The translations under genes and the position numbers were made by a program. A stretch of DNA of 64,000 nucleotides from Bdellovibrionia bacterium (GTDB taxonomy: Bacteria > Bdellovibrionota > Bdellovibrionia > Bdellovibrionales > JAGQZY01). The notes beneath the pieces were generated by a model. It was not told the DNA's origin. It worked only from the letters and a program-made list of their open reading frames with translations, and made no database searches. Positions 35,278 through 45,096 of the stretch are shown here, one piece after another (within the stretch, counting starts at the first letter, position 1; each line of letters begins with the position of its first letter). Location: assembly GCA_030427805.1 (NCBI GenBank), contig JAUICP010000004.1:186001-250000 (forward strand), read 5' to 3'.

Positions 35278-36483
35278 ATGAAGCCCTTATATTGTGTTTT
35301 AACTCTCCTAATTATGACAATGGCCGCCCAAGCTGAAGAAATTACAGTTCTCCACTATAATATTAAGGAACTCGACAGTCACAAAATTCAAACTTGTGAA
35401 GCTTTATTCGACCTTGGACAGCTCGAGGCAGCAGGGCAAATTATTCGCCAGATCAACCCGGACTTCTTTTCGATCAACGAAATGCAATACGACCTACCTG
35501 GGGTCCCGAATTCACAGTTTAAAAGCCGTGGTGAAAATGTAGATCGATTTCTCGAAAAAGTCGGCGTCGACTTTGATCACATTAGCTTTAACCCAGCCAA
35601 TACTGGAATGAAGGCAAAAAAAGATGAGAATGGAAATTATGTGCGCAAACCGGGCCCCGGCCAAACCGATCGCTTCGCTGATCCAGTCAACTTCGGACTC
35701 TTTCCGGGGCAATATTCTACGGCGGGCGCCAGTCGTTTTCCCATCAAAAAAGAAGTTGTTTTAACTGAACTCCCAATAAAAGTATTTAATCCCGATTTCG
35801 ATCCCACAAAGTTTCAACAAAAAGACGGAAAGCCCTTACCGGCCGACATGGAACTTTTTGACAAGAACTTTACAGACATTACCCTTGATGTCGCCGGTGA
35901 GGAGGTTCATTTTATATTACTTCATACGGTTCCGGGCTTTGGCTTTGGCAACCCCAATTCCATCAATCCGCAAAGAAACTACCTACAGCTGGCTTTCTTG
36001 GAGTGGTATCTCACTGGAAAAACCGATTTCCCTGTACCGCGTGATATCGGAGTTGAACCCCTTAAACCTGGAAGTAAGTTTATAGCTCTAGGCGATTGGA
36101 ATGTTGACTCGAGAGATGAGAATCCGGGAGCCCAAGTCATTAACCGTCTGGGAGAAGCCTTTAAATACTGGCTTCCGACACCTGAAGTGACCTATCGCAG
36201 TCAAAGTTTTCGCCCTGAGGAATTCACCCGGCAGTTTGATTATATTTTGGTGGGTCCTGGCTTTGAAATTGTGGCTTCTGGTGCGGTCCGCCCCGAAGCA
36301 AAGCGTATTGAGCGTGGTTGCAAACAAAAGCCTGACATGCCAATTCCTCCTGGTTTTGTGCGCATTCGCTATCAAAATGAAGCGGGACAGAATTGCTTTG
36401 CCGATGTGGCTAAAGACTATGCCGTTTCAAAGACGGGATCGGATCATATCGCCATCTGGAGCAAATTGAGGCTGATTCGGTAA
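35278..36483 (+). CDS. Secreted EEP-family nuclease or phosphatase
   Basis: 401 residues from ATG 35278; the open frame begins 22 codons earlier but the signal peptide starts here. Signal peptide about 1-19 (TMAAQAEE). EEP motifs: LHYNIKEL, FFSINEMQYD (catalytic Glu), LGDWNVDSRDE (Asp and Asn) and GSDHIAIWSKL (Asp-His). Secreted EEP proteins degrade nucleic acids or phospholipids outside the cell, which fits prey degradation (inference). Confidence 0.8.
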   Translation: MKPLYCVLTLLIMTMAAQAEEITVLHYNIKELDSHKIQTCEALFDLGQLEAAGQIIRQINPDFFSINEMQYDLPGVPNSQFKSRGENVDRFLEKVGVDFDHISFNPANTGMKAKKDENGNYVRKPGPGQTDRFADPVNFGLFPGQYSTAGASRFPIKKEVVLTELPIKVFNPDFDPTKFQQKDGKPLPADMELFDKNFTDITLDVAGEEVHFILLHTVPGFGFGNPNSINPQRNYLQLAFLEWYLTGKTDFPVPRDIGVEPLKPGSKFIALGDWNVDSRDENPGAQVINRLGEAFKYWLPTPEVTYRSQSFRPEEFTRQFDYILVGPGFEIVASGAVRPEAKRIERGCKQKPDMPIPPGFVRIRYQNEAGQNCFADVAKDYAVSKTGSDHIAIWSKLRLIR

Positions 36484-36555
36484 CAATATTTTGACCACGC
36501 CCGTCTTAAAGATTTGATTTTTGGATCAATTTCTAGATTTTAGCCTTTCCTAAGC

Positions 36556-36572
36556 TGGCATCGATATAGCAT
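36556..36572 (+). promoter_or_regulatory. Weak candidate sigma-54 promoter of the cytochrome gene
   Basis: TGGCA at 36556-36560 and AGCA ending near 36571, with GG-N10-GC spacing. The -12 half is TAGCA rather than TTGCA. A start near 36582 would leave ATG 36588 almost leaderless and favours ATG 36609. Confidence 0.3.
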
Positions 36573-36608
36573 TATTGAGAATACTTAATGAAACGTGAGG
36601 ATCTATCT

Positions 36609-37121
36609 ATGAAATCAGGTTTACAATCTGAAACTAAGAGACGTATTTTAAAACCCCTAGGCATTGTGCTACTCGCCTTGGCGGCTAGTCTTCTTCTCAC
36701 CCGCTGCGGTAGTGAAAAGGATAATAACACTGATACTCTGGAGCCGACCTTCTCTTCGATCTACACCAATGTTTTGGTTTCGAATTGTGCTAGCTGCCAC
36801 GCTCCGGGAGAGGCGGCCTATGATACTAACATGGTTGAAATTGATTTAACCAGTAAAACGACTGCTTATAATACCATTCGTAATGGTGTCGTTACTGCAA
36901 CTACTGCAGACCCAACTTGTGCGGGATTAAACTATATTTCTGCAGGCAACGCCAATGCCTCTTACTTCGCCGCAGTAATTGATACTGGAATAAATCCAAC
37001 TTTCAATTCTGGAGGATGTGCCGCCCCTACTAACACCCATGTCAATGGATCCGTCTCCTTAACCGCCGATGAAGAGGATGCCATTGCCACTTGGATTAAC
37101 CAAGGGGCTGCTAACAATTAA
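36609..37121 (+). CDS. c-type cytochrome-like lipoprotein
   Basis: 170 residues from ATG 36609 (GAGGAT upstream); ATG 36588 is the alternative. Lipobox LLLTRC places the lipidated Cys near residue 33. One heme-attachment motif CASCH follows at about residue 62, in the setting SNCASCHAPGEA, which resembles planctomycete-type and DUF-containing c-type cytochrome domains. A clear axial Met is not identified. Two further cysteines (PTCAG, GGCAAP) may form a disulfide. Probably an electron carrier or redox-linked envelope protein. Confidence 0.75.
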   Translation: MKSGLQSETKRRILKPLGIVLLALAASLLLTRCGSEKDNNTDTLEPTFSSIYTNVLVSNCASCHAPGEAAYDTNMVEIDLTSKTTAYNTIRNGVVTATTADPTCAGLNYISAGNANASYFAAVIDTGINPTFNSGGCAAPTNTHVNGSVSLTADEEDAIATWINQGAANN

Positions 37122-37145
37122 TCGAATCGTGCGATTTGCTAATTT

Positions 37146-37175
37146 AAAAAAGAGGCTTCTAAAGCCTCTTTTTTT
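37146..37175. terminator. Bidirectional rho-independent terminator
   Basis: AGAGGCTT 37151-37158 and AAGCCTCT 37162-37169 with a 3-base loop, A-run before and T-run after. It serves the cytochrome gene on + and, by its A-run, the large minus-strand gene ending at 37174. Confidence 0.85.
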
Positions 37176-40100
37176 ATTTCCACTGACTGAGGACGCCGGC
37201 AAAGGAGCGTAGGCTTTGCCAACGGGGCGCTCCCTTCTGGATCAAAAATCGAGGATCTCCAGAGATACTGTACTTTTCAAACCACTGGCTAAACCCCTGT
37301 GGCCCCAACTCTAAGTACTTGCGCAAGAGTAAGAGCTTAATGCGCTGACTTTCAAAAACAATCTGTCGCTCTTTAAACTTCTTGTAAAGTTCCAGTTGCT
37401 CGTCGAGCACATCAATGTACTTTTCTTTATTAGCCTCATCTTTTGAATAGATTCCAGAGAGAACAAATTCAGAGAGCCCCTGGAAGTAGGCATTCGATAA
37501 ACCTCCGGCCAAATCATCACTGAAGTCATCGAGAATCGAAAAGATTTGTCCACGAATCTGTCGAGATTCTTTTTTCGTTTTTAAGCTGAGATCTAAGCGG
37601 TACAGACGATTGCGCAAACGATACTCGTGCCAGTTCGCCGGTTTAATATTAACCTTTCCCAATTTTGGCCCTACATCACTGAGCATTTGCCAATTACTAT
37701 CCAGTTGTGCCTGGGTGGGCGCCTGGCTGGCTCGAATAATTAATCCGCTCAGTATGAGGCGAATGCGCAATTGATCATCCCCTTTGAACTGGCTCGATAA
37801 GTTAAGAGCGCGATTAAAAGATGTCAGTGCCTGGTCTTTTCGACCGAGCTTCATAAGTGAGTAACCGTAGCTGAGCCTTAGTTTGACCTCTTCACTGGCG
37901 GGGATTTTCTCGCCCGTTTGCAAAAAGTTTTCATAGGCATTGGCACTATTCGAAAATTGACCCGCCTGATAGGCGTAAAATCCGGCGCGCTCAAAGAAAA
38001 TGGCTAGCTCCCGACCCTGCACTTTTTTAGAGTCAATCAAGGCCATCAACCGGGCATAGGCCTTTTTGGCATCCAAATTATAGTAGAGACTTCGCGCAAA
38101 AAAGTAATTGTAGGCCACCTCTTCGTCGTTCGACTCGAAGCTATAGGCTTCGCGCTTTTTAAAGTACTCCACCGAGAGACCAAAATTTTGCGCCTCAAAG
38201 TGCAGCAAACCGAGATTATTTAACGCCGAACTGCGAATGCGTTCGTTGTCTTGGGCCAGGTCTAAAGAAAGCATGAGGTGTTTATGGGAGCGAGAAAAAT
38301 ACTCTTCGTTAAAACCATCTTCACTCTGACTGGCTAAAACCATCTGATATTTGATCCAACCCATTAAGAGGTGCCTGATGCTGGAATTCAGGTTGGCATC
38401 CATGCCATCAAGATAGGCGTAGGCATCTTCGAGGGCATCGGCACTCTTTTTTGAACCCTGGGTATCAAGAATTAAAAGGAGGGCTTTAACAAACTCATAG
38501 TTTTCTTTAGTAAAGTTTCTTTTTTGTAAGAAGGCGTAGCGCTCATCGAGCTTCTTGCGCTGACCATCTTTAACCATGGACACCACGTAGGAGTAATGAG
38601 ATTCCAGATCGTCCGTATAAAGAAGGGATCCATAAAACTGGCTTGTCGAATAGCGGATTTTACCTCGGTGGAAATTTCCATAGGCCTGATCGAGCATGGC
38701 GTAGATGTACTGTTGTCTGGCAAAATAGAACTCGGTTTGAGATTTTTTCGTCAAGTTAAACCAATTAGTCGCAGCAAACCCTAGCAAATCGGTCTGACCC
38801 GCCTGGGCCAAGCGAATCACGGCTCTGATAAACATGGCCCGCATTAAAAAGTAGTCGTCCTTGCGTTGAGAAACAAAACCGTTAAATTCTTTGTACTTTT
38901 GATTTCTTTTCTTAACATCCTCTTCGCCAACCATTTCTAATAAATTGAGTTCCGACTGAATCAGGGCCGACTCGGGAATTTTTGAAATCTTGTTTTGCAG
39001 GGAGCGAATACTGCGATCGTATTCGAGGTCACTGAGTACGGCAGAGGCCTCAGTCATGTATTGAAAAAGGTAATACACTCGAGCCTGACTATTCAGTTGA
39101 GCGCCATTGAGAAGAGTCGAAAGCCAATTCACCCATTGATAACTGAAATCAGCTTTATTCATGTAGAAACGCCTAGCCACTTCAAAAAATAAATAAACAT
39201 CTTCGGGACTCTTTAGGCGACTGACTCGCACGGCCTTAAGACGCTTACGGGCTAAACCATCATTGCGCAGTAATGAAGCGTAGAGAGCATCAAGAATTTT
39301 TCGCACTTGAAGGTCAGCTCCACTACTTCGAGATTGCCGCTGTAATCCACCAACGAATCGACGAAATCGATTGGTCACTTCGCTGCCACCGAGTTCTTCT
39401 TCGGCCTTTACAGAGCGTACAAAAAATTCCAGGGCTTTAAACTTCTTTTTGAGTCCGGCCGATTTTAAGCCTTCTAATAAGTCTATGGCGGCACTGTAAT
39501 TTTCGGCTAAAACGTGATTGCTAATTCGACGAACCATAAAGTCGTCAGCACCCTTCGTCCAATTTTTAAAGTAAAGAGCATTGAGAATAAGAAGGCGGTC
39601 AAAGTAGCTGCGGCTCGAAGCATGGGCATCCCAAAGCTGGGTCATATTCCAGCGCGAGGGTATGACACCGTCCAAGGGAGCTTGGTAGACATCGAGAGAC
39701 CCTTGATAGGCGCAGGTTACAAATAGAAAAACCTTTGAAGGCTCTGGGAAACTACAATTGGATTCTTGAGACGTTAACTGCTGTGGAAAAATATCGCCAG
39801 TGGCTTTAAGGGCTTCTTGAGTGGCAATTCTAAAGATAGCGGAGTCATCGTTGGCATCGATCACCTGATCTTTATTCGAATCGCTCAAATAATGGGAAAA
39901 ATAAATATACTTTCCATCCATCGAAAAGCGAGGAAAGCCCGACTGTCCCGGAATCGAAAGATTGATCTTTCGCGGCTCGGCCACTCCCATGCGAATGATG
40001 TGAATATTTGCGCCCTCACTCCCCGACTTTAAAAATACAATATACTTCTTATCGAGGCTCAGTCGAGCGGCGCGAAAGGCTTCATTGAGTATAAGTTTCT

Positions 40101-40623
40101 TAGCTCCGGACTCGATATTGTGAAGAATCAGTTGACTGGTTGAAGAACCGACTTTGTACTTTCGATAGGCAACCTCATTATTGCTAATCCACTGAGGATC
40201 GGCATTACTATCGAGCCCCTGGGTAATACAGTTTGGTTTTGAGCCTTTGGTTTCGACAATACAGATTTGCCCGCGAGCTGTGTTCCCATAATAGGTCAGG
40301 GCAATCTTCTCACCATCTGGGCTCATCTCGGCCTGATCACTATCAACATTCAGCGATAGTAAACTTTTAGCATCGCTACCATTGCGGTTTTGAATAAAAA
40401 CCCGGGGCACCAAATTGATCTTACGAGTGTAGACCATCTTTTCGTTAGAGGTCGACACACTGGATTGGTAGTTGTCGTAGGGGCCAATTGTTAATTTTTC
40501 AAGAGGAATCAACCTCTGAGTTTCGGCCTCTTTCAGTTTGGCGTTGGTTTGTGCCTGAACCTCGGCAATGAAACCCAGTAAAAACAAAATCAGTGCAATT
40601 GACCTGAGTCGAACTAGCAACAT
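37174..40623 (-). CDS. Secreted TolB-like propeller plus TPR protein
   Basis: 1149 residues from ATG 40623, chosen because GGGAG lies eight bases upstream; the in-frame GTG at 40629 would sit too close. Signal peptide about 1-25. The first ~300 residues form a PD40/TolB-type beta-propeller (repeats such as DQAEMSPDGEKIALTYYG and SGFPRFSMDGKYIYFSHY). The remaining ~800 residues are helical repeats of TPR type (for example SALNNLGLLHFEAQNFGLSVEYF and VKLRLSYGYSLMKLGRKDQALTSFNRAL). A periplasmic scaffold is likely. It is followed in gene order by the lipoprotein/AsmA-like pair on the same strand, 15 bases apart. Confidence 0.85.
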   Translation of the reverse strand: MLLVRLRSIALILFLLGFIAEVQAQTNAKLKEAETQRLIPLEKLTIGPYDNYQSSVSTSNEKMVYTRKINLVPRVFIQNRNGSDAKSLLSLNVDSDQAEMSPDGEKIALTYYGNTARGQICIVETKGSKPNCITQGLDSNADPQWISNNEVAYRKYKVGSSTSQLILHNIESGAKKLILNEAFRAARLSLDKKYIVFLKSGSEGANIHIIRMGVAEPRKINLSIPGQSGFPRFSMDGKYIYFSHYLSDSNKDQVIDANDDSAIFRIATQEALKATGDIFPQQLTSQESNCSFPEPSKVFLFVTCAYQGSLDVYQAPLDGVIPSRWNMTQLWDAHASSRSYFDRLLILNALYFKNWTKGADDFMVRRISNHVLAENYSAAIDLLEGLKSAGLKKKFKALEFFVRSVKAEEELGGSEVTNRFRRFVGGLQRQSRSSGADLQVRKILDALYASLLRNDGLARKRLKAVRVSRLKSPEDVYLFFEVARRFYMNKADFSYQWVNWLSTLLNGAQLNSQARVYYLFQYMTEASAVLSDLEYDRSIRSLQNKISKIPESALIQSELNLLEMVGEEDVKKRNQKYKEFNGFVSQRKDDYFLMRAMFIRAVIRLAQAGQTDLLGFAATNWFNLTKKSQTEFYFARQQYIYAMLDQAYGNFHRGKIRYSTSQFYGSLLYTDDLESHYSYVVSMVKDGQRKKLDERYAFLQKRNFTKENYEFVKALLLILDTQGSKKSADALEDAYAYLDGMDANLNSSIRHLLMGWIKYQMVLASQSEDGFNEEYFSRSHKHLMLSLDLAQDNERIRSSALNNLGLLHFEAQNFGLSVEYFKKREAYSFESNDEEVAYNYFFARSLYYNLDAKKAYARLMALIDSKKVQGRELAIFFERAGFYAYQAGQFSNSANAYENFLQTGEKIPASEEVKLRLSYGYSLMKLGRKDQALTSFNRALNLSSQFKGDDQLRIRLILSGLIIRASQAPTQAQLDSNWQMLSDVGPKLGKVNIKPANWHEYRLRNRLYRLDLSLKTKKESRQIRGQIFSILDDFSDDLAGGLSNAYFQGLSEFVLSGIYSKDEANKEKYIDVLDEQLELYKKFKERQIVFESQRIKLLLLRKYLELGPQGFSQWFEKYSISGDPRFLIQKGAPRWQSLRSFAGVLSQWK

Positions 40624-40638
40624 CGACACTCTCCCAAA

Positions 40639-40893
40639 TTACTTTTTAACAGTCGAATTAAATTCAGAGTTAATAACGTTGAGCAATTTTTTTCTTCGCT
40701 TGTCAGTCGATTCTTTTGAGAAAAAAGAAGGACCTCTTTTTTCGAATTTCTTGCTGATTTTTTTCTCGAAAGAAGACCATTGAACAGCTGATTCCTTTTC
40801 CATGACTGTTTCACGATTCACGAACTTTGGTTTGAGCGCAACTGAGCACGCGCTGAGAGAACTCATAAGCGCTATCAAAATAATTAATTTCAT
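40639..40893 (-). CDS. Small lipoprotein coupled to the AsmA-like protein
   Basis: 84 residues; the ATG at 40893 overlaps the stop of the 1114-residue gene (ATGA). Lipobox SLSAC with Cys16. The remainder is very basic, Lys/Ser-rich and mostly helical. Its position after an AsmA/YdbH-like gene recalls E. coli ydbH-ynbE, in which YnbE is a small OM lipoprotein that binds YdbH. Sequence similarity to YnbE is not visible, so the analogy rests on gene order. Confidence 0.72.
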   Translation of the reverse strand: MKLIILIALMSSLSACSVALKPKFVNRETVMEKESAVQWSSFEKKISKKFEKRGPSFFSKESTDKRRKKLLNVINSEFNSTVKK

Positions 40894-43800
40894 CGTACCG
40901 GTATTCCTTTCAATATTTCCCGAACGGGCTTCAAACTTTCTAGCACGATCGGACTGATATGAACTCCATATATATTAAAAAACTGATCCTGTTCTGAAAA
41001 GGCAATTCCAAGATCTAAAAAGCCTTGTCTAAAATCCAATGTGACGCGAGAGGGAGCAAAGCCCACAAAAGAGCGAGCCAAATTAATTTGATCGTCCTGA
41101 TAATTAGGGTCTACTGCGTTGAGAAGGGCCCGTAGTGAATTCGAACTCATTTTTAAGACATCCACGCGACCGTTAACCAGACCTTCAGTCATATTAAATT
41201 CAACACCCGACCTTAGGCTAATCTCGTCTCCTTCTAAGTTTAACCCCTTGGTGAGAGAATCTTTCAAGATAGAATTCAACTGAACTTCGGTCATTCTTCC
41301 TAACATGCCTACCGCAAGCTGGGAGGGACGGAAATCTAAAACAAATTCTCCATCAACGTGACCACCCTTCGGTAAAACAAAATCGAAATCGTGAATAGAA
41401 AGAAGGTTTTGATCGACCGATAGATAACCGTAAAAAGGCCCCAGCTTTTTTCCTTCGAGAATGAGTTCGTCAAAACTGACACGGTTGGATTGTTTTAAAA
41501 GAGGCTGAACTTGCTTGTACTCGACTCGAGCAAACGGGTTTCGCGTCAAAGGATTTAAAAACAAAATATTATTCTTATCAATGCTCAAAGATTCCTTGAA
41601 AGGAATGGGGCCCCTTAAATTCTTCAGTGAGAGTTTTGGACTGAGAACCGAAAAGTTAGAAAATCGAACGCGCCCATCGATTTCAGCTTCTTTGCCCCTT
41701 CTGACCCCAAGGCTAAACGGCACAAGTATTTTGCCCGTCAGTGTGTAGCCAGGTATCTTTACACCCTTCTTTCCGGGATTCATCGAAACCCGTCCCTGTA
41801 ACTGGGCATTTTTTTGTTTGAGATTGGATTGACCGCTGACTCTCACACTAAAAAAGCGATCTCCCACGTCCAGGTGAGCTCGCACGACCTCTAAGAGTGT
41901 GCCATTGGTAAAATCTAGCTCGATGGCAGACTTTATCTCACCGACCGATTCAAAACTTGAGTCTGCCCGCGCCAAAGACAGACCCTCGTTTTCGATATTC
42001 ACCCGCAAGCGTCCACCTTCAAAATTTAAGTAGTCGCCATTAAACTCAAAGTTTCCTGATAACTCGCGCATGATAAAAAGCTTTTCGCTGACCAATTGGG
42101 GAAGACTAAATGTGATCAAACTATTGATACGATTATTCTTCTTGAATTTAATATCGGCATCCACATTCATCGACTCCGAAGCAGCGAGGGCAAACTGACC
42201 TTGGCCCTCTTCCCTTTGGGTTAACTTTAAATTGCTGTTGATATCAATAGCGTACAAAGACTCCATGCCCTCAAACTGCATTAGATCTGCAATTTTTCGC
42301 CGACTTTGAATATTTCCTTGAGATTCAAAGTCCCAAGCTCCTAGGGCTTTTAACTTTTTACGAACGTCTTTCGGAAACAAATCCATGGCCTGAAAAAAAC
42401 CAAGCTTGTAATCAAGGGAAACTCCTCTGGAATTTTCACTCAATCCCACTTGAACCCGTCCGTGCTCAACTTCACCCGATTTAAATATAAGGCTCGAAGT
42501 CATCTTCTCTAATTCTTTGCCAACATTCCCATCGGCTAACAGTTCCATGTCCCTAATATCGGCCATTTCTTTAAACTGAAATCGCGGGGAGGTAAGTTCG
42601 AGCGAAGTTTCATAGTGGTCGGCTTCGGCTTTGAGACTCAATCCCAGTTTCATGCTCTCAGACTGGATCCCCTGAAATTGAAGCCCCTGGATTTCATGGT
42701 CAGAAATTAACTGGGGGTTTGCTTGCAGAAGTTTAGACACATCGACTGAACCCTTGAGACGAGAAAACGCTTTGTCGTCGCCCCCAGTCACATCGTAGTT
42801 CAAGCGAATTCGCTTTTCTTTATCCGAAAGTGTTAGGGCCGTTCCGGCTTTTTCTAACCACTCATTAGTGGTCATCCTCAGTTCAATTTTTTTAGGTACA
42901 AAGGCACTCAAATCTTTTAAAAGAGATACTTTCTTTGCCAAAGGCTCTAATTCGCCGAATAAACTGATGCGGCTTTGCTCCTGACGATCAATAAAGGTTT
43001 CGGAGGTGAGGCGAAATATATCGACATCATTAAACGCAATTTGCGAATCCACTTTGACCTGATTCAATTCTTTATTGAGACTGATAAACCCAGCGATATT
43101 GGCAGAAACATCAGATCGCAAAAAACTGGATTCAATGATTGGGAGATCGACTTTGACATCAAAACTATTAAAGTTATCGTCTCTGGGCCGAATTTTTAAA
43201 CTGGCACTCGATTTATAGAGTCCGATTAATTTTTCTTTCAACTTGCCCTTTTGCGTGTCCACGACCATCTGTGGAAAATCAACTTCGGCAGAAAGACCCG
43301 GCCGACTCAGTAGTGCTTGGGTCAGTTCCGTCAAGTTTGAAAATTCGTAGGTGTCTGTCCAACGAATGAGTGGTTGAATCGTCGACGCTTTAACATCTAA
43401 AACCGAGCTATCACTTTGACTCTGCATCTTCAACTGTGAAAGTGAAGTGCGCAATTCAGTTTTTTCTGACTTTAGAAGCCATCGGTTATCTTTTACTCTG
43501 TACTCTAAATTGAGATTGATATTGGAATTGTGGGATAGGTAGCTTTCAAAACTTAACTCGGAATTTTTCGTAAAACTCAATTCAGGAGTCCTGTCTTCTG
43601 ACAGAATGCTAATTTGCTGATTGAGGGAAAACTTTTGCTCCGCAAAACTCATCTGACCATTGATATTAAGTGACTCAATAACCAATCGAGCTTGTCCAGA
43701 GTCAGTTTTAACTATTAGATCTGTTTTTAAGTCAGAAATATTTATTTTTTCGATTCCGAACTTAAAACTCATTAGAAAAAGCTCAGTCAGCTGTTTGAGG

Positions 43801-44234
43801 GGATTAAATTCCTCGTCGTCGTCATGATCAGCGAATGGGTCATCATCCTCTTCTTCAGAAGACGCTTGAAACTCTCCTTTGAGACTCGCCTGATTCATTC
43901 GTATTTCTGAAAACTGAAGAGAGCGACTCCAAGGGGAGAAATCAAAAAGAACCACCACATTCGGGAAACTCAATTCAAAAGGATTTTCACCACCCTTCGA
44001 AATTTTTAGCTCCGAAAACTCCCAACTTTTTAGTGGAATAATTTTGTAGTTGGCTGATTCCAATTCAATTTCGAAAAAGTCTTTTAGAAAATTCTGACTT
44101 TGCTCATAGACCAACTCGCCACCCGATTCGGAGTAAGACGTGTAATAAACAAAGCCAAAGAGTCCAATTAAGCTCACAAAGATAAGAGCTAAGAAACCTA
44201 AAATGCCGTACTTAAGAATTTTGCGGAAATTCAC
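40890..44234 (-). CDS. AsmA/YdbH-like intermembrane protein
   Basis: 1114 residues: an N-terminal membrane anchor (about 10-32) and a long periplasmic body. Segments rich in alternating polar and hydrophobic strands (for example VFQFSEIRMNQASLKGEF-like blocks) and a C-terminal region with LNSILKDSLTKGLNLEGDEISLRSG and DFRQGFLDLGIAF agree with the repeating beta-groove architecture of AsmA, TamB and YdbH bridges that carry phospholipids between membranes. An acidic low-complexity stretch lies at about 128-142. The 3' end overlaps the small lipoprotein gene. Confidence 0.72.
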   Translation of the reverse strand: MNFRKILKYGILGFLALIFVSLIGLFGFVYYTSYSESGGELVYEQSQNFLKDFFEIELESANYKIIPLKSWEFSELKISKGGENPFELSFPNVVVLFDFSPWSRSLQFSEIRMNQASLKGEFQASSEEEDDDPFADHDDDEEFNPLKQLTELFLMSFKFGIEKINISDLKTDLIVKTDSGQARLVIESLNINGQMSFAEQKFSLNQQISILSEDRTPELSFTKNSELSFESYLSHNSNINLNLEYRVKDNRWLLKSEKTELRTSLSQLKMQSQSDSSVLDVKASTIQPLIRWTDTYEFSNLTELTQALLSRPGLSAEVDFPQMVVDTQKGKLKEKLIGLYKSSASLKIRPRDDNFNSFDVKVDLPIIESSFLRSDVSANIAGFISLNKELNQVKVDSQIAFNDVDIFRLTSETFIDRQEQSRISLFGELEPLAKKVSLLKDLSAFVPKKIELRMTTNEWLEKAGTALTLSDKEKRIRLNYDVTGGDDKAFSRLKGSVDVSKLLQANPQLISDHEIQGLQFQGIQSESMKLGLSLKAEADHYETSLELTSPRFQFKEMADIRDMELLADGNVGKELEKMTSSLIFKSGEVEHGRVQVGLSENSRGVSLDYKLGFFQAMDLFPKDVRKKLKALGAWDFESQGNIQSRRKIADLMQFEGMESLYAIDINSNLKLTQREEGQGQFALAASESMNVDADIKFKKNNRINSLITFSLPQLVSEKLFIMRELSGNFEFNGDYLNFEGGRLRVNIENEGLSLARADSSFESVGEIKSAIELDFTNGTLLEVVRAHLDVGDRFFSVRVSGQSNLKQKNAQLQGRVSMNPGKKGVKIPGYTLTGKILVPFSLGVRRGKEAEIDGRVRFSNFSVLSPKLSLKNLRGPIPFKESLSIDKNNILFLNPLTRNPFARVEYKQVQPLLKQSNRVSFDELILEGKKLGPFYGYLSVDQNLLSIHDFDFVLPKGGHVDGEFVLDFRPSQLAVGMLGRMTEVQLNSILKDSLTKGLNLEGDEISLRSGVEFNMTEGLVNGRVDVLKMSSNSLRALLNAVDPNYQDDQINLARSFVGFAPSRVTLDFRQGFLDLGIAFSEQDQFFNIYGVHISPIVLESLKPVREILKGIPVR

Positions 44235-44294
44235 CTTTAAAGGGTACCAAGTGCTCTTAGAAATTTTAAGTCTTTACAGGTATTTGGATCACTT

Positions 44295-45008
44295 TCAGTG
44301 ATGCACACTAGCCAGGCTCAAAGTCTGGGTCAGCGCCACTTCAATACTCAGAGCCTGGGGACCCAAGTGACGAACTTGCGCTCCCCGCTCAACCAGGCGC
44401 TCTTGTTCTTTGAGCAAAAACCCACGCTCGGGCCCGACAATGGCCAATGCCGATGAGTCGATGCGAGGCCAAGAGTACTTGGGACCTGGAACGGCTAAGT
44501 AAACGGGCAAATCATTAAAATAAATATCCCATTCGCAATTGAGTAGGTTATCAAAACTCGGAATAAAGTGAATTTTCGGAAACAAACTCCGCCCCGTTTG
44601 CTCCATGGCGAGCAAGATGGGCTTAACCAGGTGATCCATCGAAAGGAACTCACTTTTCCAGTAGTTCTTATCCACATTAGCTCCTCCGATGAAGAAGATC
44701 TCTGTGACTCCCAACTCGACCACTGTTTTTATTTTTCGCGACAAGGTTTTAGGTCGCGATAGGGCCATGGCTAATTTCCAAGGATTGGCCTCTGGAGCCG
44801 GAGCTTCCGATACAATACGGGCTCGAAGGCTTTGACTTTGGATATCGATAATTTCAGCTTGCCCGACCGATCGATTGACCCCGGCGAACTGAAAAGTACC
44901 ACCTAGCCCCAGTTTTAACTGACCGAGAATATGCTCGAATGCCCTTCCCTTGAGCTCAAACTCAAACTCACTCAAAAATTGCTCAGAAAACACTAAAACT
45001 CTGTTCAT
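44295..45008 (-). CDS. rsmE: 16S rRNA m3U1498 methyltransferase-like (RsmE family)
   Basis: 237 residues from ATG 45008; the frame is open further upstream but overlaps the divergent secreted-protein gene. SPOUT-fold methyltransferase that normally methylates U1498. Family cues: N-terminal MNRVLVFSE, then the knot motifs AIVGPERGF (consensus GPEGGF) and LGPQALSIEVALTQTL (consensus LGxRILRxETA). Both substitutions fall in the SAM-binding knot, so activity or specificity may differ. No strong ribosome binding site. Confidence 0.8.
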   Translation of the reverse strand: MNRVLVFSEQFLSEFEFELKGRAFEHILGQLKLGLGGTFQFAGVNRSVGQAEIIDIQSQSLRARIVSEAPAPEANPWKLAMALSRPKTLSRKIKTVVELGVTEIFFIGGANVDKNYWKSEFLSMDHLVKPILLAMEQTGRSLFPKIHFIPSFDNLLNCEWDIYFNDLPVYLAVPGPKYSWPRIDSSALAIVGPERGFLLKEQERLVERGAQVRHLGPQALSIEVALTQTLSLASVHH

Positions 45009-45096
45009 TTGTAGACAGCCTATCAAATTTTCTTGCCTTTTTCTGACAAAAGAACTGAGATTAAATCCACACCATTTACCGATGAGGTTGATTCTT

